Origin: Gilvibacter sp. SZ-19
Lineage (GTDB): Bacteria > Bacteroidota > Bacteroidia > Flavobacteriales > Flavobacteriaceae
Assembly (NCBI RefSeq): GCF_002163875.1
Contig: NZ_CP019333.1
Span: forward strand, 440,864-504,863
Direction of reading: 5' to 3'
DNA: 64,000 nucleotides
The notes beneath the pieces were generated by a model, which made no database searches, was not told the DNA's origin, and saw only the letters and a list, made by a program, of their open reading frames with translations. Positions 1 through 10,859 of this stretch are shown piece by piece (the stretch's first letter is position 1; each line of letters begins with the position of its first letter). Both the position numbers and the translations under genes were made by a program.

Positions 1-3000
1 GTGATCACGTGCTCCGCAGTTACTGTAGCTGAAGCACCTGGAAGTAGTTCCGCAATTGGGTTACCACCAGTGATCACCGCGTTGTCGTCTGTGATCTCAA
101 TGTTAGTTAAGGTCGTGTTACCCGTGTTGGTTACCACGATATCGTAAGTGATCACATCACCCTCTCCACCAGCGGCAGAAGTTTGGTTCTTGATCACGCT
201 CATGGAGCTAGCTTGACACAATCCAGTTACGGTTGGGTCGTCTTCATTAACAGAGTTATCATCTGAAAGGTCGTTCACTTCTGTACCATCAGGGTCGATG
301 GCAGCCACAAATGCTTGGTTAGTGATTAATCCCGTATCTACATCTGCAGTAGTTAAAGCATAATCAGCTTCAAATACCCAAGTCTCGTCGATATCAAGAA
401 TACCATCTCCATTAACATCTCCAGAAACCAATACAATTGGTACAACTGGATTCGGAACTTCAAACAAGGCGTCGGTCAAAGTAACGCTAGCTAGAGGAAC
501 ATTTCCTTGGTTGGTTACTGTGAAGGTATAAGCAACAACTTCACCTTCATCCGAACATCCGTTTCCGTTTCCGTCTACGAAAGCACCACTCTTTACCAAA
601 GCAATGGCAGGAGCTGGTGTTTGACGCACCAACAGATATACAGTCGCTTCATCACAAGCTACTGGAGTGCCATCATCACATACAGAGTACACGAATTGAT
701 CTGGACCTACATAACCAGCAGCTGGTGTATAAGTGAAAGTACCGTCAGGATTGATCACAACTGTCCCGTTAGCTGGTCCGCTAACAACAGTTGTACTTAC
801 AGTCTGATTGTCTGCCTCTGGATCGTTATCATTATCTAACACACTTCCGTTGATAGGTGTATCAACCTCTCCGGAGTATGCATCGTCATTAGCAACCGTA
901 ATATTACCGTTGTCATCAGTTACTGTAATGGTCACTACTGCGGTATCACAAAGTGCTGGAGTACCGTTATCACAGATAGTATATTCAAAAGTATCCTCGC
1001 CCGTGTATCCTGGGTTTGGAGTGTACGTATAAGTTCCATCAGGGTTTACTACAACTGTACCGTTAGAAGGAGTTGTGTTACCAGTTACTACGATAGGATC
1101 TCCATCCATATCGTAATCGTTGGCTAGTACAGTTCCTGTTACCGGAGTGTCTACTTCTGTTGTATTCGTGTCGTTGTTTGCAACCGGAGGATCATTCTCT
1201 AAAATAGGATCATCTACCACTTCGATAGTCACAATTGCCGTATCACAAGCAATTGGATTACCACCATCACACACTTGATACTCAAAGGTATCTTCTCCTA
1301 CAAAGTCCGTATCAGGAGTGTATGTATAGGTTCCATCAGCATTCAATACTAAGGTGCCATTAGCAGGTCCAGTCACTAAAGTAACCACTTCAGTTCCCGC
1401 AGGTCCGTCAGGATTCTCATCATTGGTCAATACCTGTCCAGATACTGGAGTATTCACAAAGGTGTCGTTGATATCGTCGATCGCTAGGATCTCGTTACCT
1501 GTTCCACCTACCGTGATGTATACCGTTGCCTCATCACAAGCCACTGGGCTACCGTCGTCGCATACCGAGTATACAAACTGATCCGTTCCTTCAAAGCCTG
1601 CGTTTGGCGTGTATTCAAAACTACCATCTGCATTAAGTACTAGTGTACCGTTAGTTGGACCGCTTACCGGAGTGGTACTTACCGTTTGGTTGTCACCCTC
1701 TGGATCAAAGTCGTTGTCGGATACATTTCCACTTACTGACGTATCTGGAGTCGTGTTATACGCATCATCGTTAGCTACAGTGATGTTTCCATTGTCATCG
1801 TTGATGGTGATGGTAACCACTGCAGTGTCACAAAGTGCTGGTGTGCCATTATCACAAATAGTATACTCAAAAGTATCTTCTCCCGTGTATCCTGGATTCG
1901 GAGTGTACGTATACGTTCCATCAGGGTTAACTACCACTGTTCCATTGGCTGGAGTGGTGTTGCCTGTCACTACGATTGGGTCTCCGTCTGGATCGTAATC
2001 GTTAGCCAGTACCGTTCCTGATACCGGAGTGTCTACCTCAGTCGTGTTGGTATCTGCATTGGCAATAGGTGCCTCATTCTCTGGGCCACTGTCTGGCAAT
2101 ACCTCGATGTATACCGTAGCCGTGTCTGTAGCCTGTGGGTTACCGTCGTCTACAATGGTATAGGTAAAGCTGTCCTCTCCCGTGTATCCTGGGTTTGGCG
2201 TATAGGTGTATGTCCCGTCAGGGTTAACTACCACAGTTCCGTTTGCAGGAGCTGTGTTTCCAGTTACCGTCTGCGTATCTCCTTCAAAGTCCTCATCGTT
2301 GGTCAGTACGTTTCCGCTAACTGCTGTGTCTTGGAAGGTGTTGTTGATATCATCGATCGCATCCGTAGTATTTAAAATACCACCTACAGTGATGTATACC
2401 GTTGCCTCATCACAAGCCACTGGGCTACCGTCGTCGCATACCGAGTATACAAACTGATCCGTTCCTTCAAAGCCTGCGTTTGGCGTGTATTCAAAACTAC
2501 CATCTGCATTAAGTACTAGTGTACCGTTAGTTGGACCGCTTACCGGAGTGGTACTTACCGTTTGGTTGTCACCCTCTGGATCAAAGTCGTTGTCGGATAC
2601 ATTTCCACTTACTGACGTATCTGGAGTCGTGTTATACGCATCATCGTTAGCTACAGTGATGTTTCCATTGTCATCGTTGATGGTGATGGTAACCACTGCA
2701 GTGTCACAAAGTGCTGGTGTTCCGTTATCACAAATAGTATACTCAAAGGTATCCTCTCCTGTGTATCCCGGGTTTGGCGTGTAAGTATAAGTACCATCAG
2801 GGTTCACTACTACCGTACCATTGGCTGGAGTGGTGTTGCCCGTTACTACGATTGGGTCTCCGTCTGGATCGTAATCGTTAGCCAGTACAGTACCTGATAC
2901 CGGAGTGTCTACCTCTGTAGTATTAGTATCTGCATTAGCAATAGGAGCCTCATTCTCTGGGCCGCTGTCTGGCAATACCTCGATGTATACCGTAGCCGTA

Positions 3001-6000
3001 TCACAAGCCTGTGGCGTTCCATCGTCACAAATAGTGTACTCAAAACTATCCTCACCAGTGTATCCTGGGTTTGGAGTATAGGTGTATGTCCCGTCAGGGT
3101 TAACTACCACTGTTCCGTTTGCAGGAGCTGTGTTTCCAGTTACCGTCTGTGTATCTCCTTCAAAGTCCTCGTCGTTGGTTAGTACGTTTCCGCTAACTGC
3201 TGTGTCTTGGAAGGTGTTGTTGATATCATCGATCGCATCCGTACAATTGAATAAGATGCTAACATCTATAGTAATAGTACATCCGTTTGCATCCAATACG
3301 CCAACTACATAGTCTCCGGCGGCTAGGTCACTAAAAGTAGCAGATGCTCCGTAAGCTCCACCATCAATATTATAAGAATAAGGAGCGGTTCCTCCTATTA
3401 CTGCTACCGTAACGCTTCCTAATCCTGAACAAACAATATCAGACTGAGAATCTATACTCACTTCTAAACCGCGTAGCGGCTGAGAAATTGTAGCTGTATC
3501 GTTTGCAACACAACCATTCGCGTCAGTAATAGTTACATTATAAGTACCAGCTGGTAGTCCTGAAATATCTTCGGTAGTGTCTCCAGTACTCCATGCAAAA
3601 GTATAAGGCGCAGTACCTCCAGTAACAGTCAGATCAAGAGATCCGGTTGACTCCCCAAAACAAAGTACGTTGGTCACAGCAATACCAGAGTCTAAAACAT
3701 ATGGCTCATCGACTGTGGTAGTCGCAGTTTGCTCACACAAGGTCACTGTATCTGTAACAGTTACCGTGTAAGATCCACCAGCTAGACCACTTACACTTGC
3801 AGTAGTATCACCAGTACTCCATAAATAGGTAAAGCTAGCTGAACCGCCCGTCACACTAGCAGAGACAGTTCCATCTGAATCGCCATTACAAGTAACAGGA
3901 GTTGAAGTTGCTGTTACAGCAAGATCTAAACAAGTTCCAGGGTTTACGGTAACTGTAGCTGACTCCACACAACCGTTTGCATCGGTAACAGTCACTGTGT
4001 AATCTCCGGCACTCAAGCCAGTGATTCCTTCTGTGGTTTCACCTCCTGGCGACCAACTATAGGTATAAGGAGGAGTTCCTCCAGTCACTACAGCTGTAGC
4101 CGTACCGTCTCCAGTTGTAGGACCAGCCTCGTCAGTTGATGTAGCCGATACATTCAATGCACTAGCAGGTTCAGTAACTGTTACGCTTTGCTCAACTGGC
4201 AAACAAACCGTTCCATCAATTGTTACACTTACGGTGTATATTCCGGCTGTAAGACCAGTTAGCGTACTAGAAGTAGCTCCGCTAACTACAGTAGGTGGTG
4301 TTGTGTCCCAAGTAAAGGTGAATGTAGCTCCAGGATTTGCCACAGAGCTTGCGCTAACGGTAGCACTACCTGTGTCATCTCCCGTACAAAGTATGTCTAC
4401 ACTATCATCGACAGCGATAACAGCATCACAAGTGTTTGAACAATCAATCACTACCCCCTGCTCTAATTCACAACCGTTAACATCTGTTACTGTAACAGTG
4501 TGTGTACCAGAAGGTAGGTTTATAGCCGTAGCAGTAGTTTGACTTCCTGCGGATGCACTCCATAAGTAAGTGTAAGGAGCTGTTCCTCCGTCTGGAGTAG
4601 CAGTGGCTTCTCCATCTGCACAGCCTTGTGCAGTGGTAGCGTTTTCTTTTGTAATTACAATGCTCAGTGGTTCTGGCTGAGTCAAGGTAACCTCGACAGT
4701 AGCCGTATTTCCAAAGGCATCTTCAATTTCTATAGTATAGACACCTGCAGCAAGACCGTCAAAGATAGGAGAGCTTTGAGGTGTTCCGCCGTTTGCACTG
4801 TAGCTATAAGGTGGTACACCACCAGTTCCTGCTACTTCGATACGTCCTGTACTATCGCCAAAACAAAGAATATCGTCTTGTGATTCTACAGTGATCGCGA
4901 TAGGATCGTAACACAAAGTCTCTACATTGATACCTGAACTTAGAATCCAAGACTGGCCATTCACAGTTTGCCCGTTCTGTCCGTTTCTAGAATCCAAGGT
5001 TATGGTTACCGTAGAAGTGGCTCCAGGTACCCCATTTAGCGTAAATGTAGGAATGGCCAAACAACAGGCGCCTCCAGGAAGCGAGCTATCTGGACCGTAT
5101 AAAATAACTTCTTCTGAAACCCCTCCTGCTTCTGCACGAACCAATAGGTAACGTCCGTCATCTGTCAACTCAGAAACAGGCACTTCGATCACAAGATCTC
5201 TTGCCGTTGGGAAAGTTGCGATCGGAATATTAAAAGTCTGTAAAGAGTTGTTACCATCGGCATCAGTAAACACACCAAATGTGGCCGACAGAGAACCTGG
5301 CACATTTCTAAAGGCATAGACCACTACAGATTGAAGGTCACAATTATCTGCACTATCACTGTATGAAATGCTGTTAGTACTTCCAGTAAACAATCCGCGG
5401 TAAACCCACTCGTTATTTGGAGCGTCAACTTCCGCACGAATAAGGGTTTGCGTAGTTCCAGAACCTTCCGTAAATTCAATTGCTGGCCCAGGGTTGCTGC
5501 TGTCGTATACAATCTCAACAATATATTGGAACACATTTGCCGCGTCTGGAATATTTACCACAGTGGTTGCCATACAGTTGGCGTTGTATCCGTACTCGTC
5601 TACCTCAACTTCTTCACCACAATCGTAAGACCAACCCTCTAGATCACAACTGATATAGGCAGTGGCCTCAAAAGTACAGCCGTTGGCATCGGTAATAACA
5701 ACTGTGTGAACTCCGTATGGCAGATTGGTTGCAGTTTGTGTAGTTTGACTACCCGCACTAGCACTCCATTGGTAACTGTAAGGTACGGTTCCTCCACTAG
5801 CGATAACTTTAGCGGTTCCGTCATTGCAAGAACCAGCTTCTGTACCGTTGGTAGCTTCTATATCAACATGGAATTCATCTGGTTGAGTTATTGTAAAACT
5901 TTGGGTGTGCTTACAGTCATTAAGATCTGTTACCGTAAGCTCATAGGTACCTGCCGCAAGATCGGTAAGATCTTCTGTGGTTTCTCCAGTGCTCCACATA

Positions 6001-7661
6001 AAGGTAAATGGAGGAGTTCCTCCGGATACTGTAACATCGATAGCACCAGTCTCTGCACCAAAACAATCTGCTGGACTTACTGAAGAAGTAACTTCTAGGT
6101 CTGGAGCATCTGCTATGGTCACATAAGAGGGTTCTAAATTACCCACACCACATTCGTCTACATAACTAGAACTTACAATGGTGCGGACAGTGGTATTGAA
6201 CTCCCCAGCATATTCCGCAGCAACCTGAACCGGCAAAGTGCTTCCTAAGGTCGCACAAGCACGAGGAACACTAAGTTGGAATTGTACATTTACAGCTGGG
6301 TCTGCTATCTCAACAATAGAATTGTCAAAATAGAACTCCAATAATCGAGTCCCAGTGTTATAATTAAAGGTAACTCCTGTTGGTAATCCACTAACCCCTT
6401 CGAACTCAAATCCGACAGGGACAGTATAACTTACTGTAAGATCTTGAATATTATCGTTTCCGGTGTTCTCTATCCCGAAGTCTACATTAAAAGTAGAACC
6501 TGGGCTAACATCACCGGTCACACTAGTGGTTAATAAAATAGGATCCAGATCAGGATTGAAAACCTCTACGGATAATCCTAATAGATAAAGTCCATAGGTC
6601 TCTTGATTAGAGGTAAGTCTAATAGAGGTTCTGGACTGGTTATTATCAAGTATGGAGTTTCCAGGGTTAGACAGTCGGAAAACGCCAATATCATAACCCA
6701 AAGTGTTTCTACTCGCTGGATTTCTATCCAGAAAATCAACACCGTTATTGGTAATGCTACTATCAAAGAAGTTATCGGCAGCACGAGAAGGTGTTGATAA
6801 ATCTACGAATGTGCCAGCAGTGTTTTGGATCTGTAAACGATCACCAGCTAAATCAAAATCTCCTTCCAATGCACCAAAAAGAACATCAGCTGTTACGGCG
6901 CCAGAATCAACGGTTTGAAATCCATCAAAATCAATATCGTATCCAAATACGTCACGTGTAACGTGGCCATAACCATCAAAAAGGGTTACGTTACGAGCGT
7001 TTAAAGACGGGGCTTCGTAAACAAATACGATCTGCCATCCACCAGAAGTTCCTACATTGGTACCTAAGTGACCCAACAGATCTCCAGCCTTTGCCTCCAC
7101 ATTGGCTACTTGGTAAGTTCCGAAAGGATCCGCAAGGCTCTGAACCATTGAGGTAATATCCTTAAAACAGATATACGGATCGTTGACAAAGTGCTCGTCA
7201 CGTCCGCGGAAAATAACATCGTCTGCATCAAGGGTCACATAAGACGAAGACCCTGGCAACATCAGCTTTACATCGTCAAAATTCCATGCAGGTTGGTTGT
7301 CTGAACCATCGTCCATTTCCTTATCTGCCGCTGCCCAGTACAAGAAGGCCTTGGTAATGACCAAACAGTCACCTTCTCCCGGAGCAGGATTGCTCATATT
7401 GGCACTACTGGAATTGAATGTTGTCGGATCTGAATCGATATCGACATATACATTGTCGATAAAATCGTGGTTTCCATCCAAGCCATTATAAGGAAGAACT
7501 GCATCTCTAGAGAGCATGTTATTTCCGATGGTCTGGTAGTTTCCGTTAATGGTCTCGCTATAACGCGGAGTGAACGGAGTTTTTAATTGCGACAAAGCCT
7601 CGCCCGTAAAACCGAGTAAGACTAGCAATAAAAGTATCGTTGATTTACCTATCGTATTCAT
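1..7661 (-). CDS. Giant SprB-like surface adhesin, 5' part only (about 2553 residues visible)
   Basis: An uninterrupted minus-strand frame runs from an ATG at 7659-7661 off the left edge. The translation starts with a signal peptide ([20 protein letters not shown], cleavage likely near residue 25). An N-terminal region without recognised fold (about 25-370) is followed by a DUF11-like segment (about 370-430). From about residue 515 to 1465 there are roughly nine SprB-type repeats with the core GGTxPYxYxWSTGxTT and the ending GxYxVTVTDxNGC, broken by a unique stretch near residues 670-910. From about 1470 come tandem ~95-residue cadherin/Ig-like repeats ([20 protein letters not shown] type), then at least two DUF11 domains. 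This architecture is known from T9SS-secreted gliding and adhesion proteins of flavobacteria. I infer a cell-surface adhesin whose T9SS C-terminal signal, and possibly an sprF/porP partner gene, lie beyond the left edge. No Shine-Dalgarno is present, which is normal for the phylum. It follows the 7670-8188 gene by 8 bp, so the two are probably one operon. Confidence 0.9.
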   Translation of the reverse strand, partial: MNTIGKSTILLLLVLLGFTGEALSQLKTPFTPRYSETINGNYQTIGNNMLSRDAVLPYNGLDGNHDFIDNVYVDIDSDPTTFNSSSANMSNPAPGEGDCLVITKAFLYWAAADKEMDDGSDNQPAWNFDDVKLMLPGSSSYVTLDADDVIFRGRDEHFVNDPYICFKDITSMVQSLADPFGTYQVANVEAKAGDLLGHLGTNVGTSGGWQIVFVYEAPSLNARNVTLFDGYGHVTRDVFGYDIDFDGFQTVDSGAVTADVLFGALEGDFDLAGDRLQIQNTAGTFVDLSTPSRAADNFFDSSITNNGVDFLDRNPASRNTLGYDIGVFRLSNPGNSILDNNQSRTSIRLTSNQETYGLYLLGLSVEVFNPDLDPILLTTSVTGDVSPGSTFNVDFGIENTGNDNIQDLTVSYTVPVGFEFEGVSGLPTGVTFNYNTGTRLLEFYFDNSIVEIADPAVNVQFQLSVPRACATLGSTLPVQVAAEYAGEFNTTVRTIVSSSYVDECGVGNLEPSYVTIADAPDLEVTSSVSPADCFGAETGAIDVTVSGGTPPFTFMWSTGETTEDLTDLAAGTYELTVTDLNDCKHTQSFTITQPDEFHVDIEATNGTEAGSCNDGTAKVIASGGTVPYSYQWSASAGSQTTQTATNLPYGVHTVVITDANGCTFEATAYISCDLEGWSYDCGEEVEVDEYGYNANCMATTVVNIPDAANVFQYIVEIVYDSSNPGPAIEFTEGSGTTQTLIRAEVDAPNNEWVYRGLFTGSTNSISYSDSADNCDLQSVVVYAFRNVPGSLSATFGVFTDADGNNSLQTFNIPIATFPTARDLVIEVPVSELTDDGRYLLVRAEAGGVSEEVILYGPDSSLPGGACCLAIPTFTLNGVPGATSTVTITLDSRNGQNGQTVNGQSWILSSGINVETLCYDPIAITVESQDDILCFGDSTGRIEVAGTGGVPPYSYSANGGTPQSSPIFDGLAAGVYTIEIEDAFGNTATVEVTLTQPEPLSIVITKENATTAQGCADGEATATPDGGTAPYTYLWSASAGSQTTATAINLPSGTHTVTVTDVNGCELEQGVVIDCSNTCDAVIAVDDSVDILCTGDDTGSATVSASSVANPGATFTFTWDTTPPTVVSGATSSTLTGLTAGIYTVSVTIDGTVCLPVEQSVTVTEPASALNVSATSTDEAGPTTGDGTATAVVTGGTPPYTYSWSPGGETTEGITGLSAGDYTVTVTDANGCVESATVTVNPGTCLDLAVTATSTPVTCNGDSDGTVSASVTGGSASFTYLWSTGDTTASVSGLAGGSYTVTVTDTVTLCEQTATTTVDEPYVLDSGIAVTNVLCFGESTGSLDLTVTGGTAPYTFAWSTGDTTEDISGLPAGTYNVTITDANGCVANDTATISQPLRGLEVSIDSQSDIVCSGLGSVTVAVIGGTAPYSYNIDGGAYGASATFSDLAAGDYVVGVLDANGCTITIDVSILFNCTDAIDDINNTFQDTAVSGNVLTNDEDFEGDTQTVTGNTAPANGTVVVNPDGTYTYTPNPGYTGEDSFEYTICDDGTPQACDTATVYIEVLPDSGPENEAPIANADTNTTEVDTPVSGTVLANDYDPDGDPIVVTGNTTPANGTVVVNPDGTYTYTPNPGYTGEDTFEYTICDNGTPALCDTAVVTITINDDNGNITVANDDAYNTTPDTSVSGNVSDNDFDPEGDNQTVSTTPVSGPTNGTLVLNADGSFEYTPNAGFEGTDQFVYSVCDDGSPVACDEATVYITVGGILNTTDAIDDINNTFQDTAVSGNVLTNDEDFEGDTQTVTGNTAPANGTVVVNPDGTYTYTPNPGYTGEDSFTYTIVDDGNPQATDTATVYIEVLPDSGPENEAPIANADTNTTEVDTPVSGTVLANDYDPDGDPIVVTGNTTPANGTVVVNPDGTYTYTPNPGYTGEDTFEYTICDNGTPALCDTAVVTITINDDNGNITVANDDAYNTTPDTSVSGNVSDNDFDPEGDNQTVSTTPVSGPTNGTLVLNADGSFEYTPNAGFEGTDQFVYSVCDDGSPVACDEATVYITVGGTGNEILAIDDINDTFVNTPVSGQVLTNDENPDGPAGTEVVTLVTGPANGTLVLNADGTYTYTPDTDFVGEDTFEYQVCDGGNPIACDTAIVTIEVVDDPILENDPPVANNDTNTTEVDTPVTGTVLANDYDMDGDPIVVTGNTTPSNGTVVVNPDGTYTYTPNPGYTGEDTFEYTICDNGTPALCDTAVVTITVTDDNGNITVANDDAYSGEVDTPINGSVLDNDNDPEADNQTVSTTVVSGPANGTVVINPDGTFTYTPAAGYVGPDQFVYSVCDDGTPVACDEATVYLLVRQTPAPAIALVKSGAFVDGNGNGCSDEGEVVAYTFTVTNQGNVPLASVTLTDALFEVPNPVVPIVLVSGDVNGDGILDIDETWVFEADYALTTADVDTGLITNQAFVAAIDPDGTEVNDLSDDNSVNEDDPTVTGLCQASSMSVIKNQTSAAGGEGDVITYDIVVTNTGNTTLTNIEITDDNAVITGGNPIAELLPGASATVTAEHVI
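622..3244 (-). repeat. Three tandem copies of a ~880-bp coding module in the adhesin
   Basis: Aligning the sequence to itself gives three copies: about 622-1503, 1504-2379 and 2380-3244. The second and third are spaced exactly 876 bp (292 codons). They are identical at the DNA level over at least about 325 bp (1514-1840 against 2390-2716) and differ by scattered substitutions elsewhere. The first copy is offset by 882 bp and is clearly more diverged. Each copy encodes three ~95-residue cadherin/Ig-like domains. All offsets are multiples of three, so the reading frame is preserved. This is a recent in-frame duplication on top of an older one. Confidence 0.9.
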
Positions 7662-7669
7662 GATGGAGG

Positions 7670-8188
7670 TTATTCAGTTTTAGATGAATCAGGAATGAAT
7701 GATTTCAAGACGAAGCTCGTCAGCGGGTTTGCCCCCGATGAGCTAAGCGCCTTTATCTCTAGGCAATTCCATGTATTCTTTTTGGTTCGTACAGATTCCT
7801 TGGTCTCCACATAAAAGGTGACACTGGCTCCTGCAGGAACGCTAAAGGTGTTTGTTTCGGTTTGCTGCTGATTAAGGATGCGAAAATCCAAATCAGAATA
7901 TGCTTTCTTTCCACAATTCGTGGTCTCCGCTTGCAGAACATATTGTTGGGTCTGACCCGAATTGTTCTGGATCTTGAGTTCGTGAAGATGAACTGGAGTG
8001 TAAATCGATTTCTCTGAACGATTCACAAGAGTTATTTCAACTTGGCTCCATGCTGTTGCAGTAAACAACATGATAAAAACAAGAGTAAGTAGCGACGAAG
8101 TCTTCCCTACTCGGATTTGTTTTGAAAATTGAAAATTCGGCTGAGCAGCCTTAATGCCTTTTGCGGGGATAAAGTACTTTTCTTTCAT
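7670..8188 (-). CDS. Small secreted protein of unknown function, first gene of the adhesin operon
   Basis: The product has 172 residues. It has a long polar N-terminus (about 32 residues) and then a hydrophobic stretch ending TATAWSQ, which reads as a signal peptide or membrane anchor. The mature part is about 120 residues, looks beta-rich ([20 protein letters not shown] and similar) and has two cysteines (CGKK and NCLE) that could form a disulfide. I do not recognise a family. The 8-bp gap to the giant adhesin and a well-formed promoter about 30 bp upstream suggest the two proteins are made together, so an accessory or co-surface role is possible. The start at 8188 fits the predicted transcription start near 8211. 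Confidence 0.75.
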   Translation of the reverse strand: MKEKYFIPAKGIKAAQPNFQFSKQIRVGKTSSLLTLVFIMLFTATAWSQVEITLVNRSEKSIYTPVHLHELKIQNNSGQTQQYVLQAETTNCGKKAYSDLDFRILNQQQTETNTFSVPAGASVTFYVETKESVRTKKNTWNCLEIKALSSSGANPLTSFVLKSFIPDSSKTE

Positions 8189-8217
8189 GCGTTATATTCA
8201 TCCGCAAGCTATCTCCT

Positions 8218-8248
8218 CAAATAAATACAGACTCGTAAGAATGCCAAA
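8218..8248 (-). promoter_or_regulatory. Candidate promoter of the adhesin operon
   Basis: On the minus strand a TTTG (8245-8248) is followed after exactly 19 bases by TTTATTTG (8218-8225). The Bacteroidota consensus is TTTG-N19-TAnnTTTG, so this is a match with one mismatch. The predicted start of transcription is near 8211, leaving a leader of about 23 bases before the ATG at 8188. Confidence 0.55.
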
Positions 8249-8847
8249 TCCCAAAATTCGGCTTTGCATAAAACTAATAAGGTTGTTTGGTAATGAAAAT
8301 CTATGCGGTTTACGAGCGTTTAAAAGATTGAATAGTTAGCGTTGTTAATTAAAAAGTTTTCTACGTTAAAGGGGATGAAAAACAATTTCTTTAATCCAAA
8401 GGTAGCCGTAGTTTTGAATCTTCAACCATAGATTATTCCCTTTTCTACTAACGGTTAAAAAATGACGACGAATAACCCATATGTTACGGTTAAACCTTAT
8501 CTTTTTGTAGGATACAATTCTGAACAAATACGTATAAATACTTAATAACAAGCATTTACAGGCTAGTTCTGTGTAAGACTAACATATGTTAGATTTTGAA
8601 GAATTAACCAATTAAAATACCGTCAAAATCGCCTAATACTGAATAGTTTGAAACAACAAGTCTTTGATTTTACGTTTAACGCCCATTAACAATCTTAAAC
8701 CATCAATTTAAGATAGTTAGGTGATCAGATCGAAAGTTTCAGGCTTCTTTTGTAGCATTAACACCTTTAGCAGGAGACTAATCACATATCAGTAATTTAA
8801 TTTGATAAAAATTGGGCCCGTAAAGAATTACCTCCTAACACAAACTG

Positions 8848-8855
8848 TATATTTG
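8848..8855 (+). promoter_or_regulatory. Candidate -7 box for prfC
   Basis: TATATTTG followed by CA lies 27 bases before the prfC ATG and fits the flavobacterial TAnnTTTG box. No TTTG is found at the ideal upstream distance, so the call rests on the -7 box alone. Confidence 0.4.
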
Positions 8856-8881
8856 CAAACGAAAAGTCGATCCCTTCTTTT

Positions 8882-10480
8882 ATGAGTTTAAAAAAAGAAA
8901 TAGCCCGCAGGCGAACTTTCGGGATTATCTCCCACCCAGATGCCGGTAAAACTACACTCACCGAAAAACTCTTGTTATTTGGTGGAGCAATTCAAGAGGC
9001 CGGAGCCGTTAAATCTAATAAGATCAAAAAAGGTGCAACCTCCGATTTTATGGAAATCGAACGTCAGCGTGGTATTTCTGTGGCAACTTCTGTTTTGGCT
9101 TTTGAATATAAAGGAACCAAGATCAACATTCTAGATACGCCCGGACACAAAGATTTTGCGGAAGATACTTTTAGAACTTTAACTGCCGTTGACAGCGTAA
9201 TTGTAGTGATCGATGTGGCCAAAGGGGTCGAGGAACAAACAGAGAAGTTGGTCTCTGTCTGCAGGATGCGAAACATACCTATGATCGTGTTTATCAATAA
9301 GTTAGATCGCGAAGGGAAAGACGCCTTTGAACTCCTGGATGAGATAGAACAGAAACTAGATCTCAAGGTTACTCCTATGAGTTTCCCAATCGGTATGGGC
9401 TATGATTTTAAAGGGATCTACAACCTTTGGGAAAACAATGTGAATCTCTTTAGTGGTGATTCTAGAAAGAATATAGAAGAAACGGTAGAGATCAGCGATC
9501 TCAGCGACTCCAAACTGGACCAACTAATCAGCAAAGATGCAGCAACTGTACTGCGCGAAGAACTAGAATTGGTTACGGGTATTTATCCGGAGTTTGACAA
9601 ACAAGCTTACTTGGCCGGAAATCTACAACCGGTATTCTTTGGCTCTGCTTTGAATAACTTCGGAGTGAGAGAATTGTTGGATTGTTTTGTGAGTATAGCT
9701 CCTCCTCCACGACCAAAAGAAAGCGATACGCGTTTGGTCAATCCTGGCGAAGACGCCTTTAGCGGCTTTGTTTTTAAGATCCACGCCAATATGGATCCGA
9801 AACACCGCGATCGCCTGGCGTTTGTAAAAGTGGTTTCTGGCACCTTTGAGCGCAACAAACCCTACTTACATGTGCGGCAGGGTAAAAAATTCAAGTTTTC
9901 GAGTCCGAATGCCTTCTTTGCCGAGAAGAAACAGATTGTCGATTATTCCTATCCGGGAGATATAGTCGGACTGCACGACACAGGAAACTTCAAGATCGGA
10001 GATACCCTAACAGAAGGCGAAGAGATGCGCTATAAAGGCATTCCTAGTTTTTCTCCGGAGCACTTTAAATACATCAACAATGCCGATCCGATGAAATCCA
10101 AGCAGTTGGAAAAAGGAATCGACCAATTGATGGATGAAGGTGTTGCCCAATTGTTCATACTCGAGTTGAACGGCCGTAAAGTCATTGGTACTGTAGGGGC
10201 ACTTCAGTTCGAAGTGATCCAATACCGTTTAGAACACGAATACGGCGCCAAGTGTTCTTACGAAACGCTAAACGTACATAAGGCCTGTTGGGTAGACCCA
10301 AAGGATCCGAAAAGTGCAGAGTTTGCTGAATTTAAAAGAGTGAAGTCAAAATTCTTGGCTAAAGACAAACGGGGACAATTGGTCTTCTTTGCAGATTCTT
10401 CTTTCACACTGCAAATGACACAGCAAAAATATCCAAACGTGACCCTACACTATGTCAGTGAGTTTGAAAAAGCCCACTAG
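8882..10480 (+). CDS. prfC: Peptide chain release factor 3 (RF3)
   Basis: RF3 is a translational GTPase that removes RF1/RF2 from the ribosome after termination and recycles them in the cytoplasm. The 532 residues match the usual length. The G domain is complete: P-loop SHPDAGKTT near residue 18, RGIS in switch I, DTPGHKDF in switch II, and NKLDRE as the guanine-specificity motif. The G domain is followed by the RF3 domain II barrel and the C-terminal domain. The ATG at 8882 gives the family-typical start MSLKKEIARRRTFGIISHPD. There is no Shine-Dalgarno. Its 3' end overlaps the convergent DUF3467 gene by 4 bases, sharing a CTAG palindrome that provides the stop of both. Confidence 0.97.
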   Translation: MSLKKEIARRRTFGIISHPDAGKTTLTEKLLLFGGAIQEAGAVKSNKIKKGATSDFMEIERQRGISVATSVLAFEYKGTKINILDTPGHKDFAEDTFRTLTAVDSVIVVIDVAKGVEEQTEKLVSVCRMRNIPMIVFINKLDREGKDAFELLDEIEQKLDLKVTPMSFPIGMGYDFKGIYNLWENNVNLFSGDSRKNIEETVEISDLSDSKLDQLISKDAATVLREELELVTGIYPEFDKQAYLAGNLQPVFFGSALNNFGVRELLDCFVSIAPPPRPKESDTRLVNPGEDAFSGFVFKIHANMDPKHRDRLAFVKVVSGTFERNKPYLHVRQGKKFKFSSPNAFFAEKKQIVDYSYPGDIVGLHDTGNFKIGDTLTEGEEMRYKGIPSFSPEHFKYINNADPMKSKQLEKGIDQLMDEGVAQLFILELNGRKVIGTVGALQFEVIQYRLEHEYGAKCSYETLNVHKACWVDPKDPKSAEFAEFKRVKSKFLAKDKRGQLVFFADSSFTLQMTQQKYPNVTLHYVSEFEKAH

Positions 10481-10791
10481 GCCTCTCCTGTAGGGCCAAA
10501 ATTCAAGGGTATTGGCGGTTGCTCAACATCTTGAATACTGCCATTGGCCGCCTCAAATCGCTTGATGTTATCGCCAAGAGCCTTATGGAATCGTTTGGCG
10601 TGTTGTGGGGTAAGGATAATTCTCGCTTTAACCTTGCTTTTAGGAGTGCCTGGCATAATGGTCACATAATCGATCACAAATTCAGAGACAGAGTGATTGA
10701 TAATGGCGAGATTGCTGTAGATTCCTTCGGCCACTGCTTCGTCCAATTCGATATTGATCTGCCCTTTTTTTTGTTCTTTACTATCGCTCAT
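10477..10791 (-). CDS. DUF3467 family protein
   Basis: This is a cytoplasmic protein of 104 residues without signal or membrane segments. The sequence around INIELDEAVAEGIYSNLAII, the phrase FVIDYVTIMPG and the RIILTPQHAKRFHKAL segment identify the DUF3467 family, which is common in Bacteroidota and of unknown function. It lies downstream of rpoC on the same strand, but the strong terminator at 10811-10838 lies between them. It is therefore expressed either by read-through or from its own weak promoter in the 20 bases after the hairpin. Its association with the 3' end of rpoBC suggests a housekeeping role; that is inference only. Confidence 0.88.
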   Translation of the reverse strand: MSDSKEQKKGQINIELDEAVAEGIYSNLAIINHSVSEFVIDYVTIMPGTPKSKVKARIILTPQHAKRFHKALGDNIKRFEAANGSIQDVEQPPIPLNFGPTGEA

Positions 10792-10810
10792 AATTTTAGG
10801 TGTAAAAACA

Positions 10811-10838
10811 CAGAATCCCGCTAAAAAACGGGATTCTG
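10811..10838 (-). terminator. Intrinsic terminator after rpoC
   Basis: A perfect 10-bp stem (CAGAATCCCG at 10811-10820 pairing with CGGGATTCTG at 10829-10838) encloses an 8-base loop. Read on the minus strand it is followed by TGTTTTTA. It sits 21 bases past the rpoC stop and closes the ribosomal protein/RNA polymerase operon. Confidence 0.88.
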
Positions 10839-10859
10839 CAAATCATTTATAGTCAAGGA

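Larger units (their letters stand above)
8189..8881. other. AT-rich intergenic region between divergent adhesin operon and prfC
   Basis: About 690 bases separate the two divergent genes. Two short open frames here (8154-8339 plus, 8366-8551 minus) have no start signal, no recognisable motif and a composition like the surrounding AT-rich DNA, so I do not call them genes. Apart from the adhesin promoter at the left end and a prfC promoter candidate at the right end, I see no repeat, strong hairpin or RNA gene. Confidence 0.6.

Noticed and set aside
507-6083. A dozen plus-strand open frames of 74-129 codons
   Set aside because: They are antisense shadows of the repetitive adhesin gene; identical pieces recur because the underlying DNA repeats. 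No start signals or domains.
8154-8551. Two ~61-codon open frames in the prfC/adhesin gap
   Set aside because: AT-rich, no motif, no promoter or plausible start; one overlaps the small secreted protein gene.
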